Source: Alphaproteobacteria bacterium UBA1303 | GTDB lineage: Bacteria; Pseudomonadota; Alphaproteobacteria; Micropepsales; Micropepsaceae | DNA length: 21,797 nucleotides | Direction of reading: 5' to 3' | NCBI GenBank assembly: GCA_002307315.1 | Contig: DBTZ01000020.1 | Span: 1 to 21,797, forward strand | Shown here: piece by piece, positions 7,111 through 15,275 of the stretch | Position numbering within the stretch: the first letter of the stretch is position 1 | How the letters are laid out: every line of letters starts with the position of its first letter | The notes under the pieces: generated by a model | Told to the model about the DNA's origin: nothing | The model's database searches: none | Seen by the model: only the letters and a program-made list of their open reading frames with translations | Program-made: the position numbers and the translations under genes

Positions 7111-8322
7111 ATGGTCACCAGTTCCTTAACGGACCACGCGAAAATGCCGGAGTTGTGCGAGTTATGCCGTCAGGCGGCCCTGGAACCGGTTTACGTCCCG
7201 GACGGTACGGCGAGAGAAATCCGCGTCTTCCTCTGCGGTTATTGCGGCTTGGTCCAAAGCCTGCCGCGCGCCGACACCGGCGCGCGCCTGCCGCCGGCGG
7301 TATCGGGTGGCGCCGATTGGGGAAATGTCCGCTACGGCAAGGGGTTCCGTACCCCCATTGCGCTTGATGCCATCGCCCGCCACGCCGATTTGACGGCACC
7401 TTTATGCGTGCTGGACGTCGGCTCCAACCGCGGCCGTTTTGCCAAAAGCTTTCTCGACGCAGCGTCACAGGCAAACCTGGTGGCGGTAGAACCCGACGAA
7501 CGGGTGGCAGGATCGTGCGCCGATTTTCCTCGCTGCGAGTTGATCGGTGCGCGGATCGAACAAACGGCATTTGCCGACGAATCCTTCGACATCGTCCACT
7601 CCTGCCATACCGTCGAGCATCTGGCTCACCCGCTGACAACCTTGCGCGACCACGCCCGCGTATTGAAACCGGGGGGGATTCTCGTCCTCGATTGCCCGAA
7701 CATCGCGCTGATCGGCGCCGAAGACGTGATCGAAGAATGGTTCATCGACAAGCACTTGACCCATTTTTCCTCCCGGACATTGCTTCGTATGCTGAAAGAA
7801 GCGGGTTTCGAAATTCTCGAACCGCCCGTTTCCGAAGATCGGGAAAATCTGTTTGTCGTCGCACGCAAATCCGCGCCTGCCGATGGCGAGACGGCCGCCG
7901 ATCCGTCGGAGGTTGCCGCCGCGGCAGCGCTGATTTCGACCTACGAGCGGAATCTCGCACGCAACCGTGCCGCACTGAAGGAAGCCGCCGCAGAACTTGC
8001 AGGCCTGGCGCCCAAGGGCGTGGCGATGTGGGGCGCCGGGCGTATTTTCGACGCTCTGGTGCGTCACGGCGGGTTCGAGGCCGATAGCTTGGCTACGCTG
8101 ATCGACATCCATCTCAAGGGTTTGGTCGGAGAACGGTTCGGCCGTCCGCTCGAAGGCCCCGAAGCGCTTTGCCGCATACATCCCGGCGTCGTCGTGGTGA
8201 TGTCGCGCGGGTTTGCGCAGGAAATCGAAACCGAGGCCAGAAATCTGGCCCCTCAAGCCGAAATCATTCGTTACCGCGATTTGCTGGACCGGGCGCTGAA
8301 ACGCACGGCCGCAAAGTACTGA
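7111..8322 (+). CDS. SAM-dependent methyltransferase (NDP-sugar C-methyltransferase-like)
   Basis: A 403-aa protein with the three-part layout of NDP-hexose C-methyltransferases: an N-terminal zinc-binding knob with two Cys-x-x-Cys pairs (Cys16/Cys19 and Cys42/Cys45), a class I methyltransferase core with SAM motif VLDVGSNRGRF at 100-110 and SCHTVEHL near 166-173, and a C-terminal nucleotide-fold-like domain (about 285-400, with AMWGAGRIFDAL). Members add a methyl carbon to keto-sugars, although O- and N-methylating relatives exist. It begins 16 bp after the sulfotransferase gene. ATG 7111 has only GGCGGA close by; Met12 (7144) is possible, since the first zinc cysteine lies after both. Confidence 0.82.
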   Translation: MVTSSLTDHAKMPELCELCRQAALEPVYVPDGTAREIRVFLCGYCGLVQSLPRADTGARLPPAVSGGADWGNVRYGKGFRTPIALDAIARHADLTAPLCVLDVGSNRGRFAKSFLDAASQANLVAVEPDERVAGSCADFPRCELIGARIEQTAFADESFDIVHSCHTVEHLAHPLTTLRDHARVLKPGGILVLDCPNIALIGAEDVIEEWFIDKHLTHFSSRTLLRMLKEAGFEILEPPVSEDRENLFVVARKSAPADGETAADPSEVAAAAALISTYERNLARNRAALKEAAAELAGLAPKGVAMWGAGRIFDALVRHGGFEADSLATLIDIHLKGLVGERFGRPLEGPEALCRIHPGVVVVMSRGFAQEIETEARNLAPQAEIIRYRDLLDRALKRTAAKY

Positions 8323-8343
8323 AATGAAAAGAGGGGAACGCTC

Positions 8344-9249
8344 ATGAAACTAGCCGCCAAGCTAGCCGCGCAAAGCGGCGATACGAGCCTGAACGCACCG
8401 GAGATAGAAGCGCAGATCCGCGATGCCGCCCGCTACACGCGCCAACACACCATCGCCTCGATTTTCCGCGCCGAGTCGGGTCATCCCGGCGGCTCATTGT
8501 CTTGCGCGGATATTCTTGCCACGCTGTTCGGCGCCGAGATGAACGTCTGGCCCGAGGGGGTAAGCGATTTTACCCGCGATCGTTTTGTGCTGTCGAAAGG
8601 GCACGCCTGCCCGGCGCTTTACGGCGTAGCCGCCTATTACGGCTTCTGCGACAAGCGCGCCGCGCTTTCTTTGCGTAAATTGAACAGCCCCTATCAAGGC
8701 CATCCGTCGGTGCGCGATCTGCCGTGGGTGGAGACCAGCACCGGTTCGCTCGGACAAGGCTTCGGCGTAGCGCTCGGCATGGCGCTGGGCCTCAAGATGC
8801 AGAAAAACAGCGCCCGCGTGTTTGCGCTTTTGGGCGACGGCGAATTGCAGGAAGGCATGGTGTGGGAAACCGTAATGTGCGCCGCCCACCACAAGTTGGA
8901 CAATCTCTGCGCGATTCTCGACTACAACAAGATGCAGAGCGACGCACTCAACGCCGACATCTGCGGCCTGGAACCGATGGCCGATAAATGGAACGCCTTC
9001 GGTTGGAACGTCGAGGAAATCGACGGCCACGACATTCCAGAGATTATTGCCGCCTTGCAGCGTGCCCAAAGCGCCGCAGGCAAGCCCACCGTCGTTATCG
9101 CTCATACCATCAAGGGCAAGGGCGTATCCTACATGGAAGGCAGTCCGGCTTGGCACGGCTCGGTAAAATTCACCCGCGAACAGGCCGAGGCCGCACTCGC
9201 GGACCTTGGCGCCTCACCATCCGAAATCGAGGAGCTTCTCTATGTCTGA
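8344..9249 (+). CDS. Transketolase N-terminal subunit (split transketolase)
   Basis: A 301-aa thiamine-diphosphate-binding half of a transketolase. It has the SGHPGGSLS motif (45-53, His47), LSKGHACP (83-90, His87), GSLGQGFGVALG (134-145), and the ThDP motif GDGELQEG starting at 164 with Asn near 195. Full-length transketolases are about 650 aa; here the C-terminal part is the next gene. A clear ribosome-binding site, GAGGGGA at 8330-8336, precedes the ATG. The two subunits should form one active site moving a C2 ketol unit between a ketose and an aldehyde. Sitting in a surface-glycan locus, it probably serves sugar or side-chain synthesis and not central metabolism; the substrates are unknown. 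Confidence 0.9.
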   Translation: MKLAAKLAAQSGDTSLNAPEIEAQIRDAARYTRQHTIASIFRAESGHPGGSLSCADILATLFGAEMNVWPEGVSDFTRDRFVLSKGHACPALYGVAAYYGFCDKRAALSLRKLNSPYQGHPSVRDLPWVETSTGSLGQGFGVALGMALGLKMQKNSARVFALLGDGELQEGMVWETVMCAAHHKLDNLCAILDYNKMQSDALNADICGLEPMADKWNAFGWNVEEIDGHDIPEIIAALQRAQSAAGKPTVVIAHTIKGKGVSYMEGSPAWHGSVKFTREQAEAALADLGASPSEIEELLYV

Positions 9250-10219
9250 CAATTCCGCCCCCACCTTGATCGGTTCGACCGGCGATTCTCTTCGCGAAGC
9301 CTTCGGCAAGGCACTTTCCGAAATCGCGCCGGACTATCCCAATCTGGTAGTCCTGGACGCCGATGTCGCCGGCGGTACCGGCGTACACAATTTCCGCAAA
9401 GCCCACCCCGATAAATTCGTTCAATGCGGCATCGCCGAACAAAACATGATGGCCGCAGCCGGCGGCTTGGCCGCCGTAGGCATGCTGCCGGTGGTGACCG
9501 GTTTTGCGGTGTTTCTTACCCGCGCCTACGAACAAGCCCGTTTGTCCATCGCCTATGCCGGCCGCAACGCCAAAATCGTGGCGAGCCATCCCGGTCTCGA
9601 TGTCGGCCCCGACGGCGCTTCGGCCCAGGCCTTCGAGGATTTGGCCGCCTTCCGCGCCATTCCCGGCATGACGGTGATTTCACCGGCCGATCCGGTGGAA
9701 ATGAAGCTCGCCACCCGCGCGGTGCTCGACTTCAATGGCCCGGTCTACATGCGCACTGGACGCAGCGGCGCCAAGCGCATCTTCGGCGAGGATCATGTCT
9801 TTGAAATCGGCAAAGGCCAGATCGTCCGCCACGGCAAGGACGTTACGCTGATCGGGTGCGGCGTCGAAGTGGCACGCTGCCTGGAAGCGGCGGACCTTTT
9901 GCAGGAAGAGGGTATCAACGCCCGGGTCGTCAATATGGCGACGATCAAGCCGATCGACGCCGAGCTTTTGACCCGCTGCGCCCGCGAGACTGGCTGTATC
10001 GTCACGGCCGAAGATCACAATGTCTACGGGGGCTTGGGCAGTGCGGTGGCCGAGGCCATTGTGCAAGGACAGCCTTGTCCGATCGAATATGTCGGAATCA
10101 AGGACCGGTTTGGCTCGTCGGGCGAGCCGGACGAGTTGGCCGAGCTGTACGGCATCACCGCGCCGTTCATCGCGACCGCCGCCAAGCGCGCCATTCAGCG
10201 TAAAAGGGAACTGGCATGA
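9242..10219 (+). CDS. Transketolase C-terminal subunit (split transketolase)
   Basis: A 325-aa partner holding the pyrimidine-binding and C-terminal domains. GIAEQNM at 63-69 supplies the cofactor-activating glutamate (Glu66), GFAVFLTRAYEQ follows near 86-97, and the C-terminal domain has the AEDHN motif. The ATG at 9242 overlaps the N-subunit gene by 8 bp and has GAGGAG at 9229-9234, so I preferred it to an upstream in-frame start at 9206. The overlap implies coupled, equimolar synthesis of the two halves. It resembles transketolase and DXS-type C-terminal halves; pairing with the previous gene makes transketolase the better call. Confidence 0.9.
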   Translation: MSDNSAPTLIGSTGDSLREAFGKALSEIAPDYPNLVVLDADVAGGTGVHNFRKAHPDKFVQCGIAEQNMMAAAGGLAAVGMLPVVTGFAVFLTRAYEQARLSIAYAGRNAKIVASHPGLDVGPDGASAQAFEDLAAFRAIPGMTVISPADPVEMKLATRAVLDFNGPVYMRTGRSGAKRIFGEDHVFEIGKGQIVRHGKDVTLIGCGVEVARCLEAADLLQEEGINARVVNMATIKPIDAELLTRCARETGCIVTAEDHNVYGGLGSAVAEAIVQGQPCPIEYVGIKDRFGSSGEPDELAELYGITAPFIATAAKRAIQRKRELA

Positions 10220-10968
10220 ACCGGTTTTCGCTAGCAGGAAAAAATGCCGTCGTCACCGGCGCCAGCCGTGGCATCGGCAAGGCGATCGCCGCTGGCTTGG
10301 CCGAAGCCGGCGCCGATGTCGTGCTTACCTATCGCGAACAGAAGGCGGAGGCCGAGAAGGTGGCGGAAAGCATATCCGCTCTCGGTCGCCGCGCGCTTGT
10401 CGTTCGGATGGACGTGACCGACCGCGATAGCGTCGAAGCGGCGGCCGCGGCGGCGCGCGACTTCGGTCCCATCTCGATCCTCATCAACAATGCCGGCATC
10501 AATAAGCCGACCGACTTCGACCAGATTAAGGACGAAGACTGGGACCGCATTGTCGACACCAACTTAAAAGGACCGTACGTCTGCTCGCAGGTGTTCATGC
10601 CGCTGATCGCCGCTGCCGGCGGCGGGTCGATCGTGCATATCGGTTCGGTCAGCGGTCAGTATGGCGGCCCGCGCACCGCGCATTATGCCGCCTCCAAGGC
10701 CGGCCTGATTTCGCTCGCCCAGGTGATCGCCCGCTTTGGCGCCAAGGACAACATCCGCTCCAACACCTTGTGCGCCGGCTTGATCGAATCGGAAATGGCG
10801 GCGGCCGGACTCTCGGCCGCCAGCGTACAAAAAGCGGCCGAGGGCATTCTGCTTAAGCGTCAGGGTCATCTTCACGAAGTGGCGGACGCGGCGGTGTTCC
10901 TCGCCTCCGAGGCTTCGAGCTACATCACCGCCCAGGTGCTGAACGTCAACGGCGGCATTTACTTCTGA
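10216..10968 (+). CDS. Short-chain dehydrogenase/reductase (FabG-like)
   Basis: A 250-aa classical SDR, expected to interconvert a ketone and an alcohol with NAD(P). The cofactor loop TGASRGIG is at 14-21 and NNAG at 91-94. The catalytic set is complete: Asn116, Ser144, Tyr157 and Lys161. The C-terminal LNVNGG motif is normal. The sequence is closest in look to 3-oxoacyl-ACP reductase-like enzymes, but no acyl carrier protein or ketosynthase lies nearby. Its start overlaps the transketolase stop as ATGA. A likely job, inferred only from context, is reduction of the keto group formed by the transketolase pair. Confidence 0.88.
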   Translation: MNRFSLAGKNAVVTGASRGIGKAIAAGLAEAGADVVLTYREQKAEAEKVAESISALGRRALVVRMDVTDRDSVEAAAAAARDFGPISILINNAGINKPTDFDQIKDEDWDRIVDTNLKGPYVCSQVFMPLIAAAGGGSIVHIGSVSGQYGGPRTAHYAASKAGLISLAQVIARFGAKDNIRSNTLCAGLIESEMAAAGLSAASVQKAAEGILLKRQGHLHEVADAAVFLASEASSYITAQVLNVNGGIYF

Positions 10969-12182
10969 TGAAAACGCTGCTGATCGTCTCCGGCGGAATC
11001 GAGGCCTGTCACGGCATCCGCCACGCCAAGGACATGGGCTTCAAGGTGGTGTGCAGCGACGCCAATCCCGAAGCGCCGGGGTTCGATCTTGCCGACGGAC
11101 ACTTCGTCGCCTCGACCTACGATGCCGAGGCGACGGCGGCAGGAGCGGAAGAGTACGTGCGCAAACACGGCCCTATCGACGGCGTCACTACCATCGGCGC
11201 CGACGTGCCCTTGACCGTGGCGACCGTAGCGGCACGGCTTAAGCTTCCCGGCATTTCCCTTGCGAGCGCACGGCTTGCCACCGACAAGCTGGCGATGAAA
11301 GAGCAATTCGCCAAATGCGGCGTGCCGGTGCCGTGGTTTTCCGCCGTGGCATCGGCCGAAGACTTGCTGAAAATCGTCAAGGCACGCGGCCGCAATCTGG
11401 TGATCAAACCGGTGGACAGCCGGGGATCGCGCGGGGTGCAGCGGCTTTCCCATGTTGCCGATCTTCCGGCCGCCTTTGTTTTTGCGCACGATTATTCGCC
11501 GACCCATCGGGTCATGGTGGAGGAGTATCTCGACGGGCCGCAGGTTTCGACCGAATCGACGGTGATAAACGGTCGGTGTTTTACGCCGGGGTTTTCCGAC
11601 CGCAACTACGAATATCTCGACACCTACGCCCCATTTTTCATCGAGAACGGCGGCGATTTGCCCAGCCATCTGCCACAGGCGATTCAAGACGAGGTAAAGG
11701 ATGTGGTGGCGCGCGCCGCCGCCGCGCTCGGCGTCGAGACCGGCACGGTCAAGGGCGACATCGTGGTGCATGACGGCAAGGTTTTCGTCATCGAACTTGC
11801 CGCGCGACTGTCCGGCGGGTTCTTCTGTTCGCGCGAAATTCCGCTCAACACCGGCGTCGATTTCATCGGTGCCGCCTTCAGGCTTGCCCTCGGACTGCCC
11901 GTGACGGAAGAGGGTGTGACGCCGAAATATCAGCGCCATATTATTCAACGCTATGTCATTCCCAAGCCGGGCACGGTGGTTTCAATCGGCGGCAACGAAG
12001 AAGCGCTGAAAATTCCGGGGGTTATCGAGGCTTTTATTACCGCAAAATCCGGCGACGTGATTCCTCCGGCGGGCGACAAGCGCCCGTCCGCGGCCATGGT
12101 GCTGGCCACCGGCGAAACCCGCGATCAGGCGCTGGAAGCCGCCAAGGCCGCCATCGCCAAGCTGGCCATCGTCACCGCATGA
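10968..12182 (+). CDS. ATP-grasp ligase, substrate unknown
   Basis: A 404-aa ATP-grasp protein of the carbamoyl-phosphate synthase / PurT / amino-acid ligase type. It has an N-terminal Rossmann-like domain (1-100), the glycine-rich ATP lid NLVIKPVDSRGSRGV (143-157, Lys147), the hinge VEEYLDG (184-190), and the magnesium-binding VIELAARLSGG (274-284). Such enzymes activate a carboxylate as acyl phosphate and join it to an amine or other nucleophile. The ATG shares one base with the SDR stop (TGATG). In this setting it could attach an acid to an amino sugar, or make such an acid; both are inference. Confidence 0.82.
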   Translation: MKTLLIVSGGIEACHGIRHAKDMGFKVVCSDANPEAPGFDLADGHFVASTYDAEATAAGAEEYVRKHGPIDGVTTIGADVPLTVATVAARLKLPGISLASARLATDKLAMKEQFAKCGVPVPWFSAVASAEDLLKIVKARGRNLVIKPVDSRGSRGVQRLSHVADLPAAFVFAHDYSPTHRVMVEEYLDGPQVSTESTVINGRCFTPGFSDRNYEYLDTYAPFFIENGGDLPSHLPQAIQDEVKDVVARAAAALGVETGTVKGDIVVHDGKVFVIELAARLSGGFFCSREIPLNTGVDFIGAAFRLALGLPVTEEGVTPKYQRHIIQRYVIPKPGTVVSIGGNEEALKIPGVIEAFITAKSGDVIPPAGDKRPSAAMVLATGETRDQALEAAKAAIAKLAIVTA

Positions 12183-14137
12183 ACGCACCCCGTAAAACCG
12201 TCTCGGCGAACGGCGCGCTGAATCTGTTCGCGTTCTTTCACCTCAATCTCGCATTTTCTTCAATCGAAGAGGACCAGCGCGGCGCCGTCATCGCGCGGTG
12301 CTATCGGCCGCTTCTGCGACTAGCGGAAAAGTGCGGCCCCATCGGCATCGAGGCATCTGGCTATACGTTGGAGGAAATCGAGAAACGCGACCCGGACTGG
12401 ATCGACGAACTGAAACGATCGATCGCAGGCGGTAAATCCGAGTTTATCGGTTGCGGCTTCAGTCAGATGATCGGCCCCTTGGTTCCCGCCCGTGTTACCG
12501 AGCAAAATCTCGCCATTGGAAACGAGGTCTACCAACGTCTTCTCGGCCTTAGGCCGGCGATCGCTCTGGTCAACGAACAAGCCTATGCCGGCGGGTTGGT
12601 CGGACTTTATCTGGACGCCGGATACAAAGCGCTGCTGATGGACTGGGACAATCCCTCGTCGCATCATCGCTGGCCGTCCGAGGCGCGCTTCAAACCGCAG
12701 CGCGCTTTGGGGCCTGATGGACGCAGCATCGGCCTTTTATGGACCGACACCGTCGCCTTTCAAAAGCTGCAGCGTTTCGTTCACGGCGACATCGAACTTG
12801 ACGATTACCTGAATTTCGTACGCCGGTTGCGCGGGTTTAAGGACCGTATCGTTTGCCTATATGCCAGCGATGCCGAAATTTTCGACTACCGCCCCGGCCG
12901 CTATCGCACCGAGGAAGTGTTCGACGCAAACGCCGGCAGCGAATGGGCAAGGCTGCAAAGCGCTTTGGCTGCGCTGGCGGCCGAACCGAATTGCCGGCTG
13001 ACCTCTCCCTCGGCGCTGCTGCCGGAAAAGCCGACCGCCCGCCCGTTAAGGCTGGAAACCCCGGAATGCCCGGTGCCGGTCAAGAAGCAACGCAAATACA
13101 ATCTGTCGCGCTGGGCGGTCACCGGGCGCGACGACATTGCGCTCAATGCCGCGTGCGAACGCCTATATCGCGGGCTGTCCACCGGGTCGGCCATGCCCGA
13201 AGATTGGAAGGAACTGTGCCTTCTGTGGGCGAGCGATTTTCGCACCCATATCACCGATAAGCGCTGGGCGGCCATGATTGCGCGGCTTGAGACGATGGAG
13301 AAGCGTTTCCCGTCCCCCTTACCGCCGCTACCCGCACCGCAAGGCGAGGACGTAATCGCCCGCCATATCGAAATTGCTACCCGTTCCTTGCGCGCCCGAC
13401 TGGACCGTCGTCGCGGCATGGCCTTGTCGGCGGTTTCCTTCGGCGGAGCGGATTTGATCGGCATGCTGCCGCTCGGCTTTTTCGACGACATCGCCTTACA
13501 GGCCGATTGGTACACCGGCGATTGCGTGTTCGAAGCTCCCGGCGAGCACAAGGTCACCGACCTCGAATGGTGCTCGGCCAAATTGTGGCAAGACGGCGAG
13601 GATAAGGTGGTGTTCGCGCGCATCGACACGGCCAAAGGCCCGATCGACAAGACCATGCGCTTTTGTGGCGGCACCCCTCGCATCGAATTCGATATCGTCT
13701 TTCACTGGACCGACTGGGGCAAAGGCAGCCTACGGCTTGGCTACGTCACGCTTTTGCCCGATGCCTTCGACGGCGACAGGCTGACGCTCGTCACCCACAA
13801 CGGCGGGCGGATGTGCGAAACCTTCGACCTCAGCGGCCACGCCATCGAACACGGCGCACCGGTCTCGTTTCTGGTTTCCGCCTCGGATGGACTGGGCATG
13901 ACCGAAGGCTGGGCCGAAATCGGCGACGACAAAAACCGCATCCGGATCGAAGTAGACCGGGCAAGTGCCCCGCTGATGGGACTTTTGACCCACCGCAAAC
14001 GGCGCAGCGGCCTATTCTGCCAATTTGCACTGTCGGCGCTGGAACTCGACGACACCCGTAAGCCCGCAGCGCTGCTTGCCGGACTGCGGCGCTTTCGTTT
14101 TAGCGTTAACAGACGGTTTTCATCAGCAACTTGTTAA
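12179..14137 (+). CDS. GH57-like glycosidase/transferase family protein
   Basis: A 652-aa protein whose N-terminal third resembles the glycoside hydrolase family 57 barrel. It has FFHLNLAFSSI (19-29) where GH57 has its histidine-rich first motif, VNEQAYAGGL (131-140) matching the nucleophile region (candidate Glu133), and ASDAEIFDYRPGRY (229-242) matching the acid/base region (candidate Asp231). The C-terminal half, about 400-640, is beta-rich as in GH57 alpha-amylase/mannosidase-type proteins. There is no signal peptide, so it should act in the cytoplasm. Its ATG overlaps the ATP-grasp stop as ATGA. A glycoside hydrolase fold at the end of a sugar-building operon suggests processing of an intermediate or a transferase role. 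The family call rests on short motifs, so it is moderate. Confidence 0.65.
   Translation: MNAPRKTVSANGALNLFAFFHLNLAFSSIEEDQRGAVIARCYRPLLRLAEKCGPIGIEASGYTLEEIEKRDPDWIDELKRSIAGGKSEFIGCGFSQMIGPLVPARVTEQNLAIGNEVYQRLLGLRPAIALVNEQAYAGGLVGLYLDAGYKALLMDWDNPSSHHRWPSEARFKPQRALGPDGRSIGLLWTDTVAFQKLQRFVHGDIELDDYLNFVRRLRGFKDRIVCLYASDAEIFDYRPGRYRTEEVFDANAGSEWARLQSALAALAAEPNCRLTSPSALLPEKPTARPLRLETPECPVPVKKQRKYNLSRWAVTGRDDIALNAACERLYRGLSTGSAMPEDWKELCLLWASDFRTHITDKRWAAMIARLETMEKRFPSPLPPLPAPQGEDVIARHIEIATRSLRARLDRRRGMALSAVSFGGADLIGMLPLGFFDDIALQADWYTGDCVFEAPGEHKVTDLEWCSAKLWQDGEDKVVFARIDTAKGPIDKTMRFCGGTPRIEFDIVFHWTDWGKGSLRLGYVTLLPDAFDGDRLTLVTHNGGRMCETFDLSGHAIEHGAPVSFLVSASDGLGMTEGWAEIGDDKNRIRIEVDRASAPLMGLLTHRKRRSGLFCQFALSALELDDTRKPAALLAGLRRFRFSVNRRFSSATC
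14106..14120 (+). promoter_or_regulatory. CtrA-like site before pseB
   Basis: TTAA-CAGACGG-TTTT has the spacing of a CtrA box with two mismatches in the second half-site. It lies at the end of the GH57-like gene, about 60 bp before the pseB start. It is the weakest of three such motifs in the locus; function is inferred only. Confidence 0.2.
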
Positions 14138-14180
14138 CTAACTTCTGCAACGATTGCCTACCGTTAAAGGACGGCATTCC

Positions 14181-15275
14181 ATGATTCAGACGGCGAACAC
14201 CCTTCATCTGGCATCCCAGCAGCCGGCGGAGCCGGACGCCTATACGACGCCTTTACGCGATTTTTCCCAGCCCTGGCTGGACCTTAACGAGAAATCGGTA
14301 CTGGTGACCGGCGGAACCGGCTCGTTCGGTAAGCATTTCATGCGTCTGGTCATCGAACGTTATCGGCCGCGTCGGCTGATCGTGTTCTCGCGGGACGAGA
14401 TGAAGCAATACGAGATGCAGCAGGTTTTCCCGGTCGAGAAATATCCCTTCATGCGCTATTTCATCGGCGATGTGAGGGATCGCGACCGGCTCGACCTCGC
14501 CATGCGAGACGTCGACTACGTCGTCCATGCTGCGGCCCTGAAGCAGGTGCCGACCGCCGAATACAATCCGTTGGAGTGCATCCACACCAACATCAATGGG
14601 GCCGAGAACGTAGTTTATGCCGCGCTCAGCCGGAACGTAAGGAAAGTCATTGCGCTTTCCACCGACAAAGCGGCAACACCCGTCAATCTCTACGGTGCCT
14701 CTAAACTGGCCTCTGACAAAATTTTCGTCGCCGCCAACAATTTGGCCGGTGCCAATGGGACTCGCTTCGCCGTGGTGCGCTACGGCAATGTGGTAGGATC
14801 GCGTGGTTCGGTGGTGCCATTTTTCAAGAAGCTTGCCGATCAGGGGGCGGCGGAACTGCCGATCACCGATCCCAGGATGACGCGGTTTTGGATTACCCTG
14901 ACCCAGGGGGTAAATCTTGTGCTGTCGAGTCTGGAAATGGCCAAAGGCGGCGAAATTTTCGTGCCCAAGATTCCGTCCACCACCATTACCGGCTTGGCCA
15001 GTTTGATCGGCCCTCATCTCGAACAGCGGGTCGTCGGCGTGCGACCGGGTGAGAAGCTGCACGAGACTATGATTCCGGCCGACGATTCGCGCTGGACTGT
15101 GGAACTCGAAGACCGCTACGTCATGCTGGCGAGCTATGCTACGGCGGTACGCGAAGCTTATTTGCACGGCGGCGCCAAACCGGTCGAAGAGGGCTTTGCC
15201 TATTCGAGCGATACCAACCCGGAAAGGCTCGACGCGCGTGGATTGCAGATGTTGCTGCAGGAAGCGATGTCGTGA
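14181..15275 (+). CDS. pseB: PseB: UDP-GlcNAc 4,6-dehydratase (inverting)
   Basis: A 364-aa extended SDR that converts UDP-GlcNAc to the UDP-4-keto-6-deoxy-L-altro sugar, step one of pseudaminic acid synthesis (Caulobacter FlmA). The cofactor loop VTGGTGSFG, the VVHAAALKQVPTAEYNP stretch, STDKA, the YGASK active-site motif and VRYGNVVGSRGS are all present and typical of PseB. The N-terminus has about 33 residues before the conserved LNEKSVLVTGG, longer than most relatives. I chose ATG 14181, with AAAGGA at 14166-14171; a TTG at 14154 lacks support. It overlaps pseC by 4 bp (GTGA). Confidence 0.95.
   Translation: MIQTANTLHLASQQPAEPDAYTTPLRDFSQPWLDLNEKSVLVTGGTGSFGKHFMRLVIERYRPRRLIVFSRDEMKQYEMQQVFPVEKYPFMRYFIGDVRDRDRLDLAMRDVDYVVHAAALKQVPTAEYNPLECIHTNINGAENVVYAALSRNVRKVIALSTDKAATPVNLYGASKLASDKIFVAANNLAGANGTRFAVVRYGNVVGSRGSVVPFFKKLADQGAAELPITDPRMTRFWITLTQGVNLVLSSLEMAKGGEIFVPKIPSTTITGLASLIGPHLEQRVVGVRPGEKLHETMIPADDSRWTVELEDRYVMLASYATAVREAYLHGGAKPVEEGFAYSSDTNPERLDARGLQMLLQEAMS

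Noticed and set aside
7465..8256. 263-aa open frame on the minus strand
   Set aside because: Antisense to the methyltransferase gene; no motif.
10959..11948. 329-aa open frame on the minus strand
   Set aside because: Antisense to the ATP-grasp gene, His/Arg-rich, no motif.
14253..15167. 304-aa open frame on the minus strand
   Set aside because: Antisense to pseB, no motif.
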